Positions 1 to 6,325 are shown, counted from the stretch's first letter. The stretch is 14,588 bases of DNA from Paenibacillus sp. oral taxon 786 str. D14 (GCF_000159955.1 NZ_GG695972.1:353202-367789), one strand, 5' to 3'. Program-made: numbers and translations. Notes: generated from the sequence alone by a model not told the origin.

Positions 1-1
1 G

Positions 2-166
2 GTCAAAACGGACGCCAACCTCAAAATTAGCGGTACGAAATACCGCTATTTTGCCAAAAACCCCGGGTTACCGAAAAATAAAGGTCGTTTTTACCGTTAT
101 TTGAAACCAGAAAGAGTGACGGGGCGCCCCAATATAAATAATCCACGTTATGACCCGTGTTTTTAG
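2..166 (+). CDS. Possible 3' end of an upstream gene (unidentified)
   Basis: Frame 2 is open from the window edge to a TAG at 164-166, giving about 54 residues of a basic, Tyr/Lys/Arg-rich sequence ending in NNPRYDPCF. If real, it is the C-terminus of a protein that starts outside the window. It stops 20 bases before the prenyltransferase start, and the AGGAGAG site of that gene begins just after the stop, which is typical operon spacing. Against it: the third codon positions are not GC-enriched, 54 open codons are not rare by chance, and a perfect 7-bp hairpin lies inside it. I do not recognise the family. Confidence 0.35.
   Translation, partial: VKTDANLKISGTKYRYFAKNPGLPKNKGRFYRYLKPERVTGRPNINNPRYDPCF
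23..52. repeat. Hairpin-forming inverted repeat at window start
   Basis: AGCGGTA (29-35) pairs with TACCGCT (41-47) around a five-base loop. AT-rich flanks extend the stem to 23-52 with one bulged T. It could be a terminator for a gene off the left edge, since a short ATTTT follows. It also lies within an open reading frame (2-166), in which case the symmetry may be incidental. Confidence 0.4.
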
Positions 167-186
167 GATGAGGAGAGTGACTATCC

Positions 187-1059
187 ATGGAAATAGCCCG
201 CAAAATCGGCACCAAAATCCGGTTGTACAGCGAATTGGTGATGTTTTCGCACACGTTGTTTTCGCTGCCTTTTGCCATCATCTCAATGGTTTGGGCGGCG
301 GAGGGGTTTCCTTCGTGGCGCGTGATGCTGTGGGGATTGATCGCCTTGATCGGCGCCCGGAACGGGGCCAACGCCTTTAACCGCGTCGTCGACCGCGTCT
401 TTGACGCGCAAAATCCGCGCACCGCGCATCGCCACCTGCCGCAAAAGCTGCTGGACGCCAAGGAGGTGCTGGTGTTCGTTGCGGTCAACTATGCGATCTT
501 CATTTTCGCTGCAGGGATGCTGAATACGTTGTGCCTGATCTTGTCACCGGTGGCGATTTTCCTGATCTCTTCCTATTCTTATACCAAACGGTTTACGTAC
601 CTGAGCCATCTGTACCTTGGCTTTACGATCGCTTCGGCTCCCATCGGCGCCTGGTTTGCGGTTACCGGTCAATTCGCCTTTACGCCGTTTGTCCTCGGCA
701 CTGTGGTGATGCTGTGGATCGCTGGGTTTGACATTATCTACGGCTCGCAGGATATCGAATTTGACCGCAATCACGGACTTTGGTCGATTCCTAGCGCGTT
801 TGGTCTCAAGAACGGTCTGCGTATCGCAGCTGGCCTGCACGCGATTATGGTGCTGCTGCTGATTGCCTTAATCCCGATCCGCCACCTGAGCTGGCTTTAT
901 ATCACGGGAATCATCATCGCCATCCTGCTGCTGATGACGGAACACAAAATTATCAAACCGTCCAACCGGAAGCGGATGAACGTGGCTTCGTACAATTTGA
1001 ACCAGGTCATCAGCATGGTGATCCTGTTCTTTACACTCGGCGATTACTTTCTGTTGTAA
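187..1059 (+). CDS. mqnP: UbiA-family polyprenyltransferase (MqnP-like)
   Basis: An integral membrane prenyltransferase of 290 residues, the usual length for UbiA proteins. It transfers a polyprenyl chain from its diphosphate to an aromatic acceptor during quinone synthesis. The first Asp-rich motif is N65-xxx-D69-xxx-D73 (NRVVDRVFD), followed by NPRTA. The second is D182-x6-D189-xxx-D193 within DIIYGSQDIEFD, followed by GLWSIPS. These bind the Mg2+-diphosphate. YSYTKRF (130-136) is also typical. The rest is about eight hydrophobic helices. The DIIY..QD.EFD form resembles MqnP of the futalosine menaquinone pathway (known family; the assignment is inference); a DmkA-like role feeding an electron-transfer quinone pool is the alternative. 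AGGAGAG at 171-177 supports the ATG. It converges on hepT, which makes the prenyl donor. Confidence 0.88.
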   Translation: MEIARKIGTKIRLYSELVMFSHTLFSLPFAIISMVWAAEGFPSWRVMLWGLIALIGARNGANAFNRVVDRVFDAQNPRTAHRHLPQKLLDAKEVLVFVAVNYAIFIFAAGMLNTLCLILSPVAIFLISSYSYTKRFTYLSHLYLGFTIASAPIGAWFAVTGQFAFTPFVLGTVVMLWIAGFDIIYGSQDIEFDRNHGLWSIPSAFGLKNGLRIAAGLHAIMVLLLIALIPIRHLSWLYITGIIIAILLLMTEHKIIKPSNRKRMNVASYNLNQVISMVILFFTLGDYFLL

Positions 1060-1075
1060 ACGGCTGCTGAGCCGT
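1060..1075. repeat. Short hairpin directly after the prenyltransferase stop
   Basis: ACGGCT (1060-1065) and AGCCGT (1070-1075) form a perfect 6-bp stem with a GCTG loop immediately after the stop codon. There is no T-tract. It may protect the transcript 3' end or act together with the larger hairpin that follows. Confidence 0.4.
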
Positions 1076-1082
1076 ACAGAAT

Positions 1083-1118
1083 AACACCCCCACCCAGACT
1101 TACATGGGTGGGGGTGTT
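1083..1118. terminator. Strong GC-rich hairpin, probable terminator
   Basis: A perfect 14-bp stem: AACACCCCCACCCA (1083-1096) and TGGGTGGGGGTGTT (1105-1118), with an eight-base loop, 23 bases after the prenyltransferase stop. Neither side has a clear run of T, so it is not a textbook intrinsic terminator. Its position between convergent genes still points to transcript-end formation. Confidence 0.6.
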
Positions 1119-1126
1119 GGCGTATA

Positions 1127-1166
1127 TCAAAAAAATCCCTATGCGGGACCGAGTCGGCAAGGGATT
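1127..1166 (-). terminator. Minus-strand intrinsic terminator candidate
   Basis: Read on the minus strand, AATCCCTTGC pairs with GCA-T-AGGGATT (one bulged T), and the 3' arm runs directly into TTTTTTTGAT. This is an intrinsic terminator for leftward transcription, presumably of the hepS-hepT unit. It lies about 350 bases past the hepT stop, beyond the MFS remnant. Confidence 0.6.
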
Positions 1167-1254
1167 GTATCACCAGAAACGTATGTTCGATTCGTGGCAC
1201 ATCTCATATAAGATGGCCTGTATTCGATTTTCATATTATTACTATAAAACATCG

Positions 1255-1500
1255 GTGAATATAAGTCTATATTTCTGGGATGCCAATTTAAAAGTCAGGT
1301 TGTTCGGAGAAGCGCTATTCAACATGTTGTATTGGATGTACTTCCCGTTTATAGCCATCTATTTCGAAGAGGCGTTGCTCAACCACGCTGCCGGCTTACT
1401 ATTAGCGCTGCCGCCGCTCTTCAGTATGCTGGGGAACCTGGTGGGAGGGGCTGTCTACAGGCCGGCGAGTTCAGCGATGGTCAAGATAACCTTCCTTTAG
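1255..1500 (+). pseudogene. Remnant of an MFS transporter N-terminus
   Basis: Translation from a GTG at 1255 gives 81 residues. FWDANLKVRLFGEALFNMLY, then WMYFPFIAIYF and LPPLFSMLGNLVGG, look like the first two membrane helices of a major facilitator permease, ending at the loop that normally carries motif A (G-x3-D-R-x-G-R-R). Here that loop reads GGAVYRPASSAMVKI and soon hits a stop, so about 300 residues of the transporter are missing. The frame is open upstream to an ATG at 1108, but that part does not look like transporter and crosses two hairpins. No good ribosome binding site precedes the GTG. The stop is 14 bases from the convergent hepT stop. I read it as a decayed fragment, not a functional gene. 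Confidence 0.6.
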
Positions 1501-1514
1501 GTTCGTGCTTTATT

Positions 1515-2495
1515 TTATTTCTCCCGCCTGCCAAAATACTCCAGCAACGCCTGCAGATCCCGGTGCGCCGGGTAATGGCTCAGCCGGTTGATGATGTCCT
1601 GCGCTTCATCGAGATACTGACGGCTGAGCGCCTCGGTTTTCTCCAGCGCGCCGCTGGCTTGAATCGCCGCGACGACGGCGTCTACCTCTTCGGCAGGGCT
1701 GTCTGCCGAAATGGCCCGGATCGCCGGGGCTAGGGTTTCGTCCTGCAACGCGAACAGGACGGGCAAGGTCACCTGGCCGCTGCGCAGATCGCTGCCGGCC
1801 GGCTTGCCGAGCTTCTCCGCCGATTGGGTGTAGTCGAGCACGTCGTCGCGGATCTGGAACGACATGCCGAGCTTTTCGCCAAAGCTATACAGCAGCTCGG
1901 CCGTTTCCGTATCCGCGCCAGCGGCTTTGGCGCCGATTTGCAGGCATGTGGCCATCAGTTGTGCGGTTTTGTTCTTCGATTTCTCCAAGTATTCGTCGAT
2001 CGTCACATCATAGTCGAACAGGTGAGAAAGCTGCTGATACTCTCCGAGACACAGCTTGGTTGTGGCCAGGGAGGAGAGGTCGTAGACGAATTTCTCCCGT
2101 TCCGCCGAATAGACGGAGATCAGCTCGATGACCCTCGCCGACATATAATTGCCCACATGCAGCGCGCCGCTCACGCCCAGCTTGATATGCATGGCTTTTT
2201 GGCCGCGCCGCATTGGGGAATCATCGATAATATCGTCATGAATCAGAGAAGCAGCGTGAATGAATTCTGCGGCGGCGGCGAGCCGCCAGACCTTCTTCTC
2301 ATCGGGATCAGGGCCGAAGCGGCTGCCGACGATAACCATCAAGGGGCGAATCCGTTTGCCGCCGGAACGAATCAACTCGACGATTGCTTTGGCCAATTGG
2401 GAGGAACGAGGGACGTCGCGATCATATTTGACCATGTTCTCAAGTTCCCGATCGACGGTTCTTAAGGGGATGTTCAGTGTTTCCTCAAGCTTCAT
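1515..2495 (-). CDS. hepT: Heptaprenyl diphosphate synthase component II (trans-polyprenyl synthase)
   Basis: A 326-residue all-helical isoprenyl chain synthase that condenses isopentenyl diphosphate onto an allylic primer to make the long side chain of menaquinone. The first Asp-rich motif is HDDIIDD (D87, D88, D91), followed by RRGQ. The second is RDDVLDY (D217, D218, D221). GGKRIRP (45-51) and the GEYQQL helix with KTAQL (176-180) are also typical. Length and motifs fit the catalytic subunit HepT, equivalent to DmkB in Listeria. Minus-strand AGGAGG seven bases before the ATG supports the start. The gene follows a small HepS-like gene after 97 bases; no menG methyltransferase lies between them, unlike the Bacillus hepS-menG-hepT order. 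Chain length cannot be told from the sequence alone. Confidence 0.9.
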   Translation of the reverse strand: MKLEETLNIPLRTVDRELENMVKYDRDVPRSSQLAKAIVELIRSGGKRIRPLMVIVGSRFGPDPDEKKVWRLAAAAEFIHAASLIHDDIIDDSPMRRGQKAMHIKLGVSGALHVGNYMSARVIELISVYSAEREKFVYDLSSLATTKLCLGEYQQLSHLFDYDVTIDEYLEKSKNKTAQLMATCLQIGAKAAGADTETAELLYSFGEKLGMSFQIRDDVLDYTQSAEKLGKPAGSDLRSGQVTLPVLFALQDETLAPAIRAISADSPAEEVDAVVAAIQASGALEKTEALSRQYLDEAQDIINRLSHYPAHRDLQALLEYFGRREK

Positions 2496-2592
2496 GTCGC
2501 TTCCCTCCTAAACTTGGGCTGGCAGTCGTAGACGCAGGTGCCGAGTGCGTCGGGGGGCGTCAGATCCTCGAACACTCTCAATCCACCGCCGT

Positions 2593-3045
2593 CTACATCG
2601 CCTTGCTGGCGGTGCTGCGGTTGTTGTCTAGCTGCAGGAACCGTTCCCAGGCTTTGAGCAAGCGCTCGTCTTCAGGACGGCCTTCGACGCGTTTGATTTG
2701 CAGTTGTTTAATGATGGGAGCGAGATGCCCGAGCAGATCGAATTCTTCCCACTTCAGGCAAAGCTCGACGTAAAAGCTGTATAGATAGTCGCCATCCAAC
2801 ACTTTGCGGGTTAACGTTTCGCCGGGGGCGAGGGAGCCGCATTCGCTATGACGTTGAAGGGCGAGCTTGATTGCGATGTAAATGGATAACAGACGGCATT
2901 GGCGAACCTGCGGCATGTCGTATTGCTCAAGCAAGGTTGCCAGTGTTGCCGCTTCTGGATAGGGTAAATCCACAATAATGCCGGCTTCGGGCGATAATTC
3001 GCCCTGCAATAAGCGATAAGCGTCTTGGATAAGCTTCGGATTCAT
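2593..3045 (-). CDS. Small helical protein, tentative HepS-like prenyl synthase subunit
   Basis: 150 residues, soluble, rich in Leu and charged residues, with no signal peptide or membrane segment. Residues 83-95 (VLDGDYLYSFYVEL region), preceded by a Thr-Arg pair and followed by HLAPIIKQLQI (107-117), resemble the V-L-A-G-D-Y...S..Y..L plus LA..IK pattern that I recall for HepS, the regulatory subunit of heptaprenyl diphosphate synthase. It is much shorter than HepS (about 250 residues) and lacks its C-terminal half. The position just upstream of hepT supports the idea. The ATG at 3045 is chosen because AAGGAG (3057-3062) lies 11 bases ahead; an in-frame GTG at 3057 would overlap that site. 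The assignment rests on recalled motif similarity and context and is not secure; otherwise treat it as hypothetical. Confidence 0.75.
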   Translation of the reverse strand: MNPKLIQDAYRLLQGELSPEAGIIVDLPYPEAATLATLLEQYDMPQVRQCRLLSIYIAIKLALQRHSECGSLAPGETLTRKVLDGDYLYSFYVELCLKWEEFDLLGHLAPIIKQLQIKRVEGRPEDERLLKAWERFLQLDNNRSTASKAM

Positions 3046-3071
3046 AAGGACACACACTCCTTAAAGAGGTA

Positions 3072-3146
3072 GTTCAAAAAAGTCATCATTGATCACGAAC
3101 CAACAATAGGCAGCGTATCCGGTACCGAATCCTGACTTTTTTGAAC
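3072..3146. repeat. 75-bp element with perfect 14-bp terminal inverted repeats
   Basis: GTTCAAAAAAGTCA (3072-3085) is perfectly inverted as TGACTTTTTTGAAC (3133-3146), with 47 bases between. The inner part contains the palindrome CGGTACCG and a near-dyad ATCCGGTACCGAAT. It sits between the NDH-2 terminator and hepS, ending nine bases before the hepS ribosome binding site. It could be a miniature inverted-repeat element, or a leader hairpin of the hepS-hepT transcript. Confidence 0.7.
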
Positions 3147-3200
3147 ATTCGCCTAAATGCAGGCAGGCTTGCAGGGGATCCTCACACCGATTTCGGCAAA

Positions 3201-3245
3201 AGGATAAAAATGAGAGTAATGTACGCCGCCAGGCGCACATTACTC
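3201..3245 (-). terminator. Intrinsic terminator of the lipoprotein-NDH-2 unit
   Basis: On the minus strand GAGTAATGTGCGCC, loop TGGC and GGCGTACATTACTC form a 14-bp stem with one G-U pair, followed by TCATTTTTATCC. It starts 28 bases after the NDH-2 stop, so it ends that transcription unit and implies a separate start for hepS-hepT. Confidence 0.85.
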
Positions 3246-3273
3246 CAGTTCAAGGTTTCATAAAGAGCTGCGA

Positions 3274-5151
3274 TTATTCCGTGTATAGGTACCATCTTCG
3301 TACGAACGGGATTCGTTTCCATTGTTTCTTGAGCCAAGGAAGTACGTAGTAATCCAGACCAAACGTGCTGCCCGATCCGCCGATCAACGCGACGCCTGCG
3401 GTCATGTACCACAGCATTTCCGCCGAAGCCATGCTGGAGGACCAGATCATGACGCCCAGCGCGACGGTGGCTGCCGAAGCGACAGCGGTGAACAGGCCAA
3501 CGATAATCATGATGCCGAGCGCAATTTCGGCAAACACCATAAAGAACTGGAACACAGTCGCCAAAGCGGTATACCCGCCATCTGATGTGTAGAAGAAGAC
3601 ATCCATAAACCAGCTTACGATGCTCTTGATAAATCCAGGTACCGGCAAGGCGGTAACTGCTGTCGAGGCGCTTTCTACCGCCGAAGCTGCCGCTTGAGCA
3701 TCCACCGTTTTGGTCACTTCACCAGCGGCTTCACTGGCCGCGGAAATGACGTCCGCTTTCGGAGAGGCCGGAATCAGGAAGATGTTCGATGGATCCTTCC
3801 AAATTTTCGGAAGCTTATCGAGGCCTTCCTCGAGCCATTTGTAGCCGACGAAGATCCGCAGCGGCAGGAGCCAGAAGTTCGGCGAACGCTTCGCGAAATG
3901 GCCGCCTACGAAGCTTCTGCGATTGTTCACGTGGAAGAATTCATGCATCATATAAGTCCAGACTTTGGCAAAACCAGCCACGGTGAACAGGTAATACATA
4001 TTGATTAAGTGTTTGCAGAACATGGCCATGAAGCCGCTGAGCATAAACATTTTATTCGGGAGCCCAACATTCGCAACGCCGTAGCGGCTGCCGATGCAGA
4101 CCATCGTTCCGTGGAAGCCCGGTTTATAGGACTTCTTCGGTTTGCCGTGAACGTCCGCATAAATGTTGTGGGCGATAACCGGGCCGGCTTGCTCGGCGTT
4201 CTCAACCATCTGCGGTACCGGACGGGTTTCGCCTTCCGGAATGAAGAAGATGTTGTCGCCAACGATATAGACGTTCTCGTGATCGACGCTTTGCAGCTTA
4301 TCGTTGGTGACGATCCGCTTGCGGCCTTCCTGCTTCACATCGAGCTTGCCAACGAGCTCGGAGCCTTCAACCCCGGCGGTCCAGACGATCGTATCCGCTT
4401 CGAGCTCTTTACCTTCGCCAAGCTGTACGCTGGTTGGGGTGACGCCAGTAATTTTAGCGCTCGTAATGATCTCTACGTTCATTTTGTGCAGACGTTTCGT
4501 CGCTTTTTCGATCAATTTATCCGGCAGGATCGGCAGGATTTTCGGAGCCATATCGGCGACGACCAGGCGAACCTCGCTCGGATCGATATAGAACTCTTTG
4601 CACAGCTCATCGCGGAATTCGGCTAATTCGCCAACCAGTTCCACGCCGGTAAAGCCGGCGCCGACGACAACAAAGGTCAGCATTTTGCGGCGTTTCACCG
4701 GATTGCTTACCTTCGCCGCTTCGCTGAACTTACGGCGCACTTGTTCTTTCAGACGTACGGCATCTTCATAGGACCACAGGGTCAAGGCATGCTCCTCAGC
4801 GCCTGGGATCCCGAAGAACGTTGGTTTACAGCCGGTACCGATGACGAGGTAATCGTATTTATAAGTGGCTCGCTCGGAACGAAGCTCTTTAGCGTTAAAA
4901 TCGATGGCATCAATGGAATCGAGGACGACATCCACTTTTTGCCCGGCAAAAATCTTCTTTAGTTCAATCTTGACGGAATCCTCCGGCGCCCGGTTCGCTG
5001 CAACCTCATGCAGCTCCGTCAGCAGCGTGTGGTAGGGATTTCGGTCAATCAGCTGGATCTCCACATCTTTGTCTTTTTTGAACAGTTTGGCCAGATGCTT
5101 GGAAGTGACTACACCGCCATAACCGCCGCCCAGAACTACGATTTTCTTCAA
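3274..5151 (-). CDS. ndh2: Type II NADH dehydrogenase with fused C-terminal membrane domain (Ndh2-like)
   Basis: A 625-residue flavoprotein expected to oxidise NADH and reduce a membrane quinone without pumping protons. Numbered from the TTG start, the FAD dinucleotide motif GGGYGG is at 8-13, the NADH-binding GAGFTG at 164-169, and the C-terminal FAD motif VGDN at 297-300. NDH-2 enzymes usually have about 400 residues. Here about 200 extra residues follow RIFVGYKWLEEGLDKLPKIW, resembling DoxX-type membrane segments, with hydrophobic helices at roughly 427-440, 530-555, 556-575 and 580-597. An Ala/Ser-rich linker (about 463-503) interrupts them. A comparable membrane tail marks the Ndh2 of the Listeria extracellular electron transfer locus (known; the parallel is inference). 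AGAAGGTG is well spaced for TTG at 5151; the GTG at 5160 overlaps it. It lies 41 bases after the FMN lipoprotein gene, probably in one operon. Confidence 0.85.
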   Translation of the reverse strand: MKKIVVLGGGYGGVVTSKHLAKLFKKDKDVEIQLIDRNPYHTLLTELHEVAANRAPEDSVKIELKKIFAGQKVDVVLDSIDAIDFNAKELRSERATYKYDYLVIGTGCKPTFFGIPGAEEHALTLWSYEDAVRLKEQVRRKFSEAAKVSNPVKRRKMLTFVVVGAGFTGVELVGELAEFRDELCKEFYIDPSEVRLVVADMAPKILPILPDKLIEKATKRLHKMNVEIITSAKITGVTPTSVQLGEGKELEADTIVWTAGVEGSELVGKLDVKQEGRKRIVTNDKLQSVDHENVYIVGDNIFFIPEGETRPVPQMVENAEQAGPVIAHNIYADVHGKPKKSYKPGFHGTMVCIGSRYGVANVGLPNKMFMLSGFMAMFCKHLINMYYLFTVAGFAKVWTYMMHEFFHVNNRRSFVGGHFAKRSPNFWLLPLRIFVGYKWLEEGLDKLPKIWKDPSNIFLIPASPKADVISAASEAAGEVTKTVDAQAAASAVESASTAVTALPVPGFIKSIVSWFMDVFFYTSDGGYTALATVFQFFMVFAEIALGIMIIVGLFTAVASAATVALGVMIWSSSMASAEMLWYMTAGVALIGGSGSTFGLDYYVLPWLKKQWKRIPFVRRWYLYTE

Positions 5152-5192
5152 GAGATTCACCTTCTCATTTTAGGGTGGATGGTAATATGGGT

Positions 5193-6101
5193 TTATTTCG
5201 CTTGCTCAAGTGCTTGGCTAACGAGCTCGAAATGCGGTTGCAGCGTAATCGTTGCCCCGGCGATCGCGTCCGTTTTGCCCTCTTCGTTAAATGTCACGGC
5301 GGCTGGATCTTGTTTTTCAATCAGGTAAGCTTCAGCTTTGGCCACTTCTTCATGCCATTCGGCTTGAGCACCGCCGGCCTTCATTCCATATTTGCCGTCG
5401 ATCGAATATTGCTTCTTGTCTTCGCCTTTTTCGTTGACGCCGCTGAAGTTCACTTTGACGATCTTGCCGGCGGCGACCACAACGTCAACGGTATCTTTCC
5501 AACCGGAATGCTCGTCGAAGGCTGCTCCTTCGGCATGGTAAGTGCCGTCTTTGTACGGGCCAACCTCAACTGGACCAGCATTCAGCGCTTGCTCCGCCAA
5601 GTTAAAAAATTCACTTACATGCACGGACACACCCGCGATGGCATCCGTTTTGCCGTCATCCCCCAAGGTGATCGCTTTGGGATCTTGCTTTTCGATCAGG
5701 TATTGCTCAACCTTCTCGGCTTGTTCATGCCATTCCGAGGAAGCGCCGCCGGCTTTCATGCCGTACTTGCCTTCTTTGGAATAGGTCACTTTATCGACGG
5801 GGGCTTTTTCGCTCAGCGCATTCCACTTGGCTTCCGTGATTTTACCTCCGGCTACCGTCAGCGTCACGTAGGATTGCCATCCGGAATCTGCATCCACTTC
5901 ACCTTGGGCGAAGTATACACCGTCTTGGTATTTGCCTTGCTCTGCAGCCGTGTTATCAGCTCCTGCATTGGTTTCATTAGCGGCAGAAGTGTTGTTTGCA
6001 GGTTGCGCAGAGTTTGCGCCGTTAGCATCATTGTCCGATCCACAGCCGGCCAAGAGACCTAACAACAGCGCACTGCTCAGGATAATTGAAGCTTTTTTCA
6101 T
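5193..6101 (-). CDS. pplA: FMN-binding lipoprotein with two tandem domains (PplA-like)
   Basis: 302 residues. An N-terminal lipoprotein signal (MKKASIILSS, hydrophobic core, LLAG-C20) predicts anchoring on the outer face of the membrane. A low-complexity Asn/Ala/Thr linker (21-54) follows, then two similar FMN-binding domains (about 56-172 and 182-298). Each has GKYGMKAGGA, a Trp-His pair, and an AYLIEKQDP or QYLIEKQDP helix. Each ends in a flavinylation-type motif: DAIAGVS (Ser159) and DAIAGAT (Thr284), where ApbE-type transferases attach FMN covalently. This is the architecture of Listeria PplA, which carries electrons from the membrane to external acceptors (known; function here inferred). 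Minus-strand GGAGGT at 6109-6114, seven bases ahead, fixes the start. It is first in a unit with the NDH-2 gene and has an Fnr-type promoter. No ApbE gene is in the window. Confidence 0.88.
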   Translation of the reverse strand: MKKASIILSSALLLGLLAGCGSDNDANGANSAQPANNTSAANETNAGADNTAAEQGKYQDGVYFAQGEVDADSGWQSYVTLTVAGGKITEAKWNALSEKAPVDKVTYSKEGKYGMKAGGASSEWHEQAEKVEQYLIEKQDPKAITLGDDGKTDAIAGVSVHVSEFFNLAEQALNAGPVEVGPYKDGTYHAEGAAFDEHSGWKDTVDVVVAAGKIVKVNFSGVNEKGEDKKQYSIDGKYGMKAGGAQAEWHEEVAKAEAYLIEKQDPAAVTFNEEGKTDAIAGATITLQPHFELVSQALEQAK

Positions 6102-6134
6102 GATTGAGACCTCCAGTGAATGAAAATATATATA

Positions 6135-6160
6135 TATTAAAATGTGAAGACATTTTAATA
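6135..6160. repeat. Perfect 11-bp inverted repeat in the lipoprotein leader
   Basis: TATTAAAATGT (6135-6145) and ACATTTTAATA (6150-6160) around a GAAG loop. In the lipoprotein transcript it lies about 20 bases before the ribosome binding site and is followed by TATATATATTTT. It could be an operator, a weak AT-rich attenuator, or an mRNA-stabilising hairpin. Confidence 0.55.
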
Positions 6161-6208
6161 ACGGATATCAGGTGGGGGACCCTTGAAAAAGGCTGATTTG
6201 ACGAGGGG

Positions 6209-6223
6209 TTCGGGAGTCCCGAA
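6209..6223. repeat. Leader hairpin TTCGGG-AGT-CCCGAA
   Basis: TTCGGG (6209-6214) and CCCGAA (6218-6223) form a 6-bp stem with a three-base loop, about 15 bases after the predicted start of the lipoprotein transcript. It could stabilise the 5' end. No riboswitch class is recognisable. Confidence 0.4.
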
Positions 6224-6239
6224 ACCTTTGTTCGATGGC

Positions 6240-6248
6240 ATTTTAGCA
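6240..6248 (-). promoter_or_regulatory. Extended -10 promoter element of the lipoprotein gene
   Basis: On the minus strand TGCTAAAAT gives an extended -10 (TG-n-TAAAAT). The -35 region at normal spacing is poor (CATTAA), as expected for an activator-dependent promoter. The predicted start is near 6233, leaving a leader of about 130 bases. Confidence 0.55.
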
Positions 6249-6265
6249 TATAAAAATAGGGCTTA

Positions 6266-6283
6266 ATGTGAAATTTATCACAT
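6266..6283. promoter_or_regulatory. Crp/Fnr-type operator, TGTGA-N6-TCACA
   Basis: ATGTGA-AATTTA-TCACAT is a perfect match to the TGTGA-N6-TCACA consensus of Crp/Fnr regulators, the form used by Bacillus Fnr. Its centre is about 41 bases upstream of the predicted lipoprotein transcript start, the position of class II activators. It matches the Rex consensus less well. A second overlapping dyad, ATCACA-N5-TGTGAT, covers 6277-6293. Confidence 0.65.
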
Positions 6284-6301
6284 GTAGTGTGATCTAAAAC
6301 A

Positions 6302-6325
6302 ACTGCTCCAAGCGGCGGAAGCAGT
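6302..6325. repeat. Imperfect hairpin in the divergent intergenic region
   Basis: ACTGCT-CC (6302-6309) pairs with GG-A-AGCAGT (6317-6325, one bulged A). On the minus strand the stem is followed by TGTTTTAG, so it could be a leftward terminator isolating the Fnr-type promoter from upstream transcription. No gene on that strand obviously needs it. Confidence 0.35.

Noticed and set aside
27..488. Minus-strand open frame of about 150 codons over the prenyltransferase
   Set aside because: It overlaps a confident UbiA gene, has no recognisable domain or ribosome binding site, and is low-complexity Ser/Thr/Arg-rich.
1824..2465. Plus-strand open frame of about 210 codons opposite hepT
   Set aside because: It is antisense to a gene with both Asp-rich motifs intact; composition is explained by the codon use of the opposite strand.
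4009..4626. Plus-strand open frame opposite the NDH-2 gene
   Set aside because: It is antisense to well-conserved dinucleotide-binding motifs; no start signal or family similarity.
5175..6062. Long plus-strand open frame opposite the FMN lipoprotein
   Set aside because: It mirrors the lipoprotein gene almost completely, and the minus strand has a signal peptide, lipobox and two FMN domains.
6266..6283. Rex operator
   Set aside because: The inner half-sites deviate from TTGTGAA-N4-TTCACAA, whereas the Crp/Fnr consensus is matched exactly; the -41 position also favours an activator.
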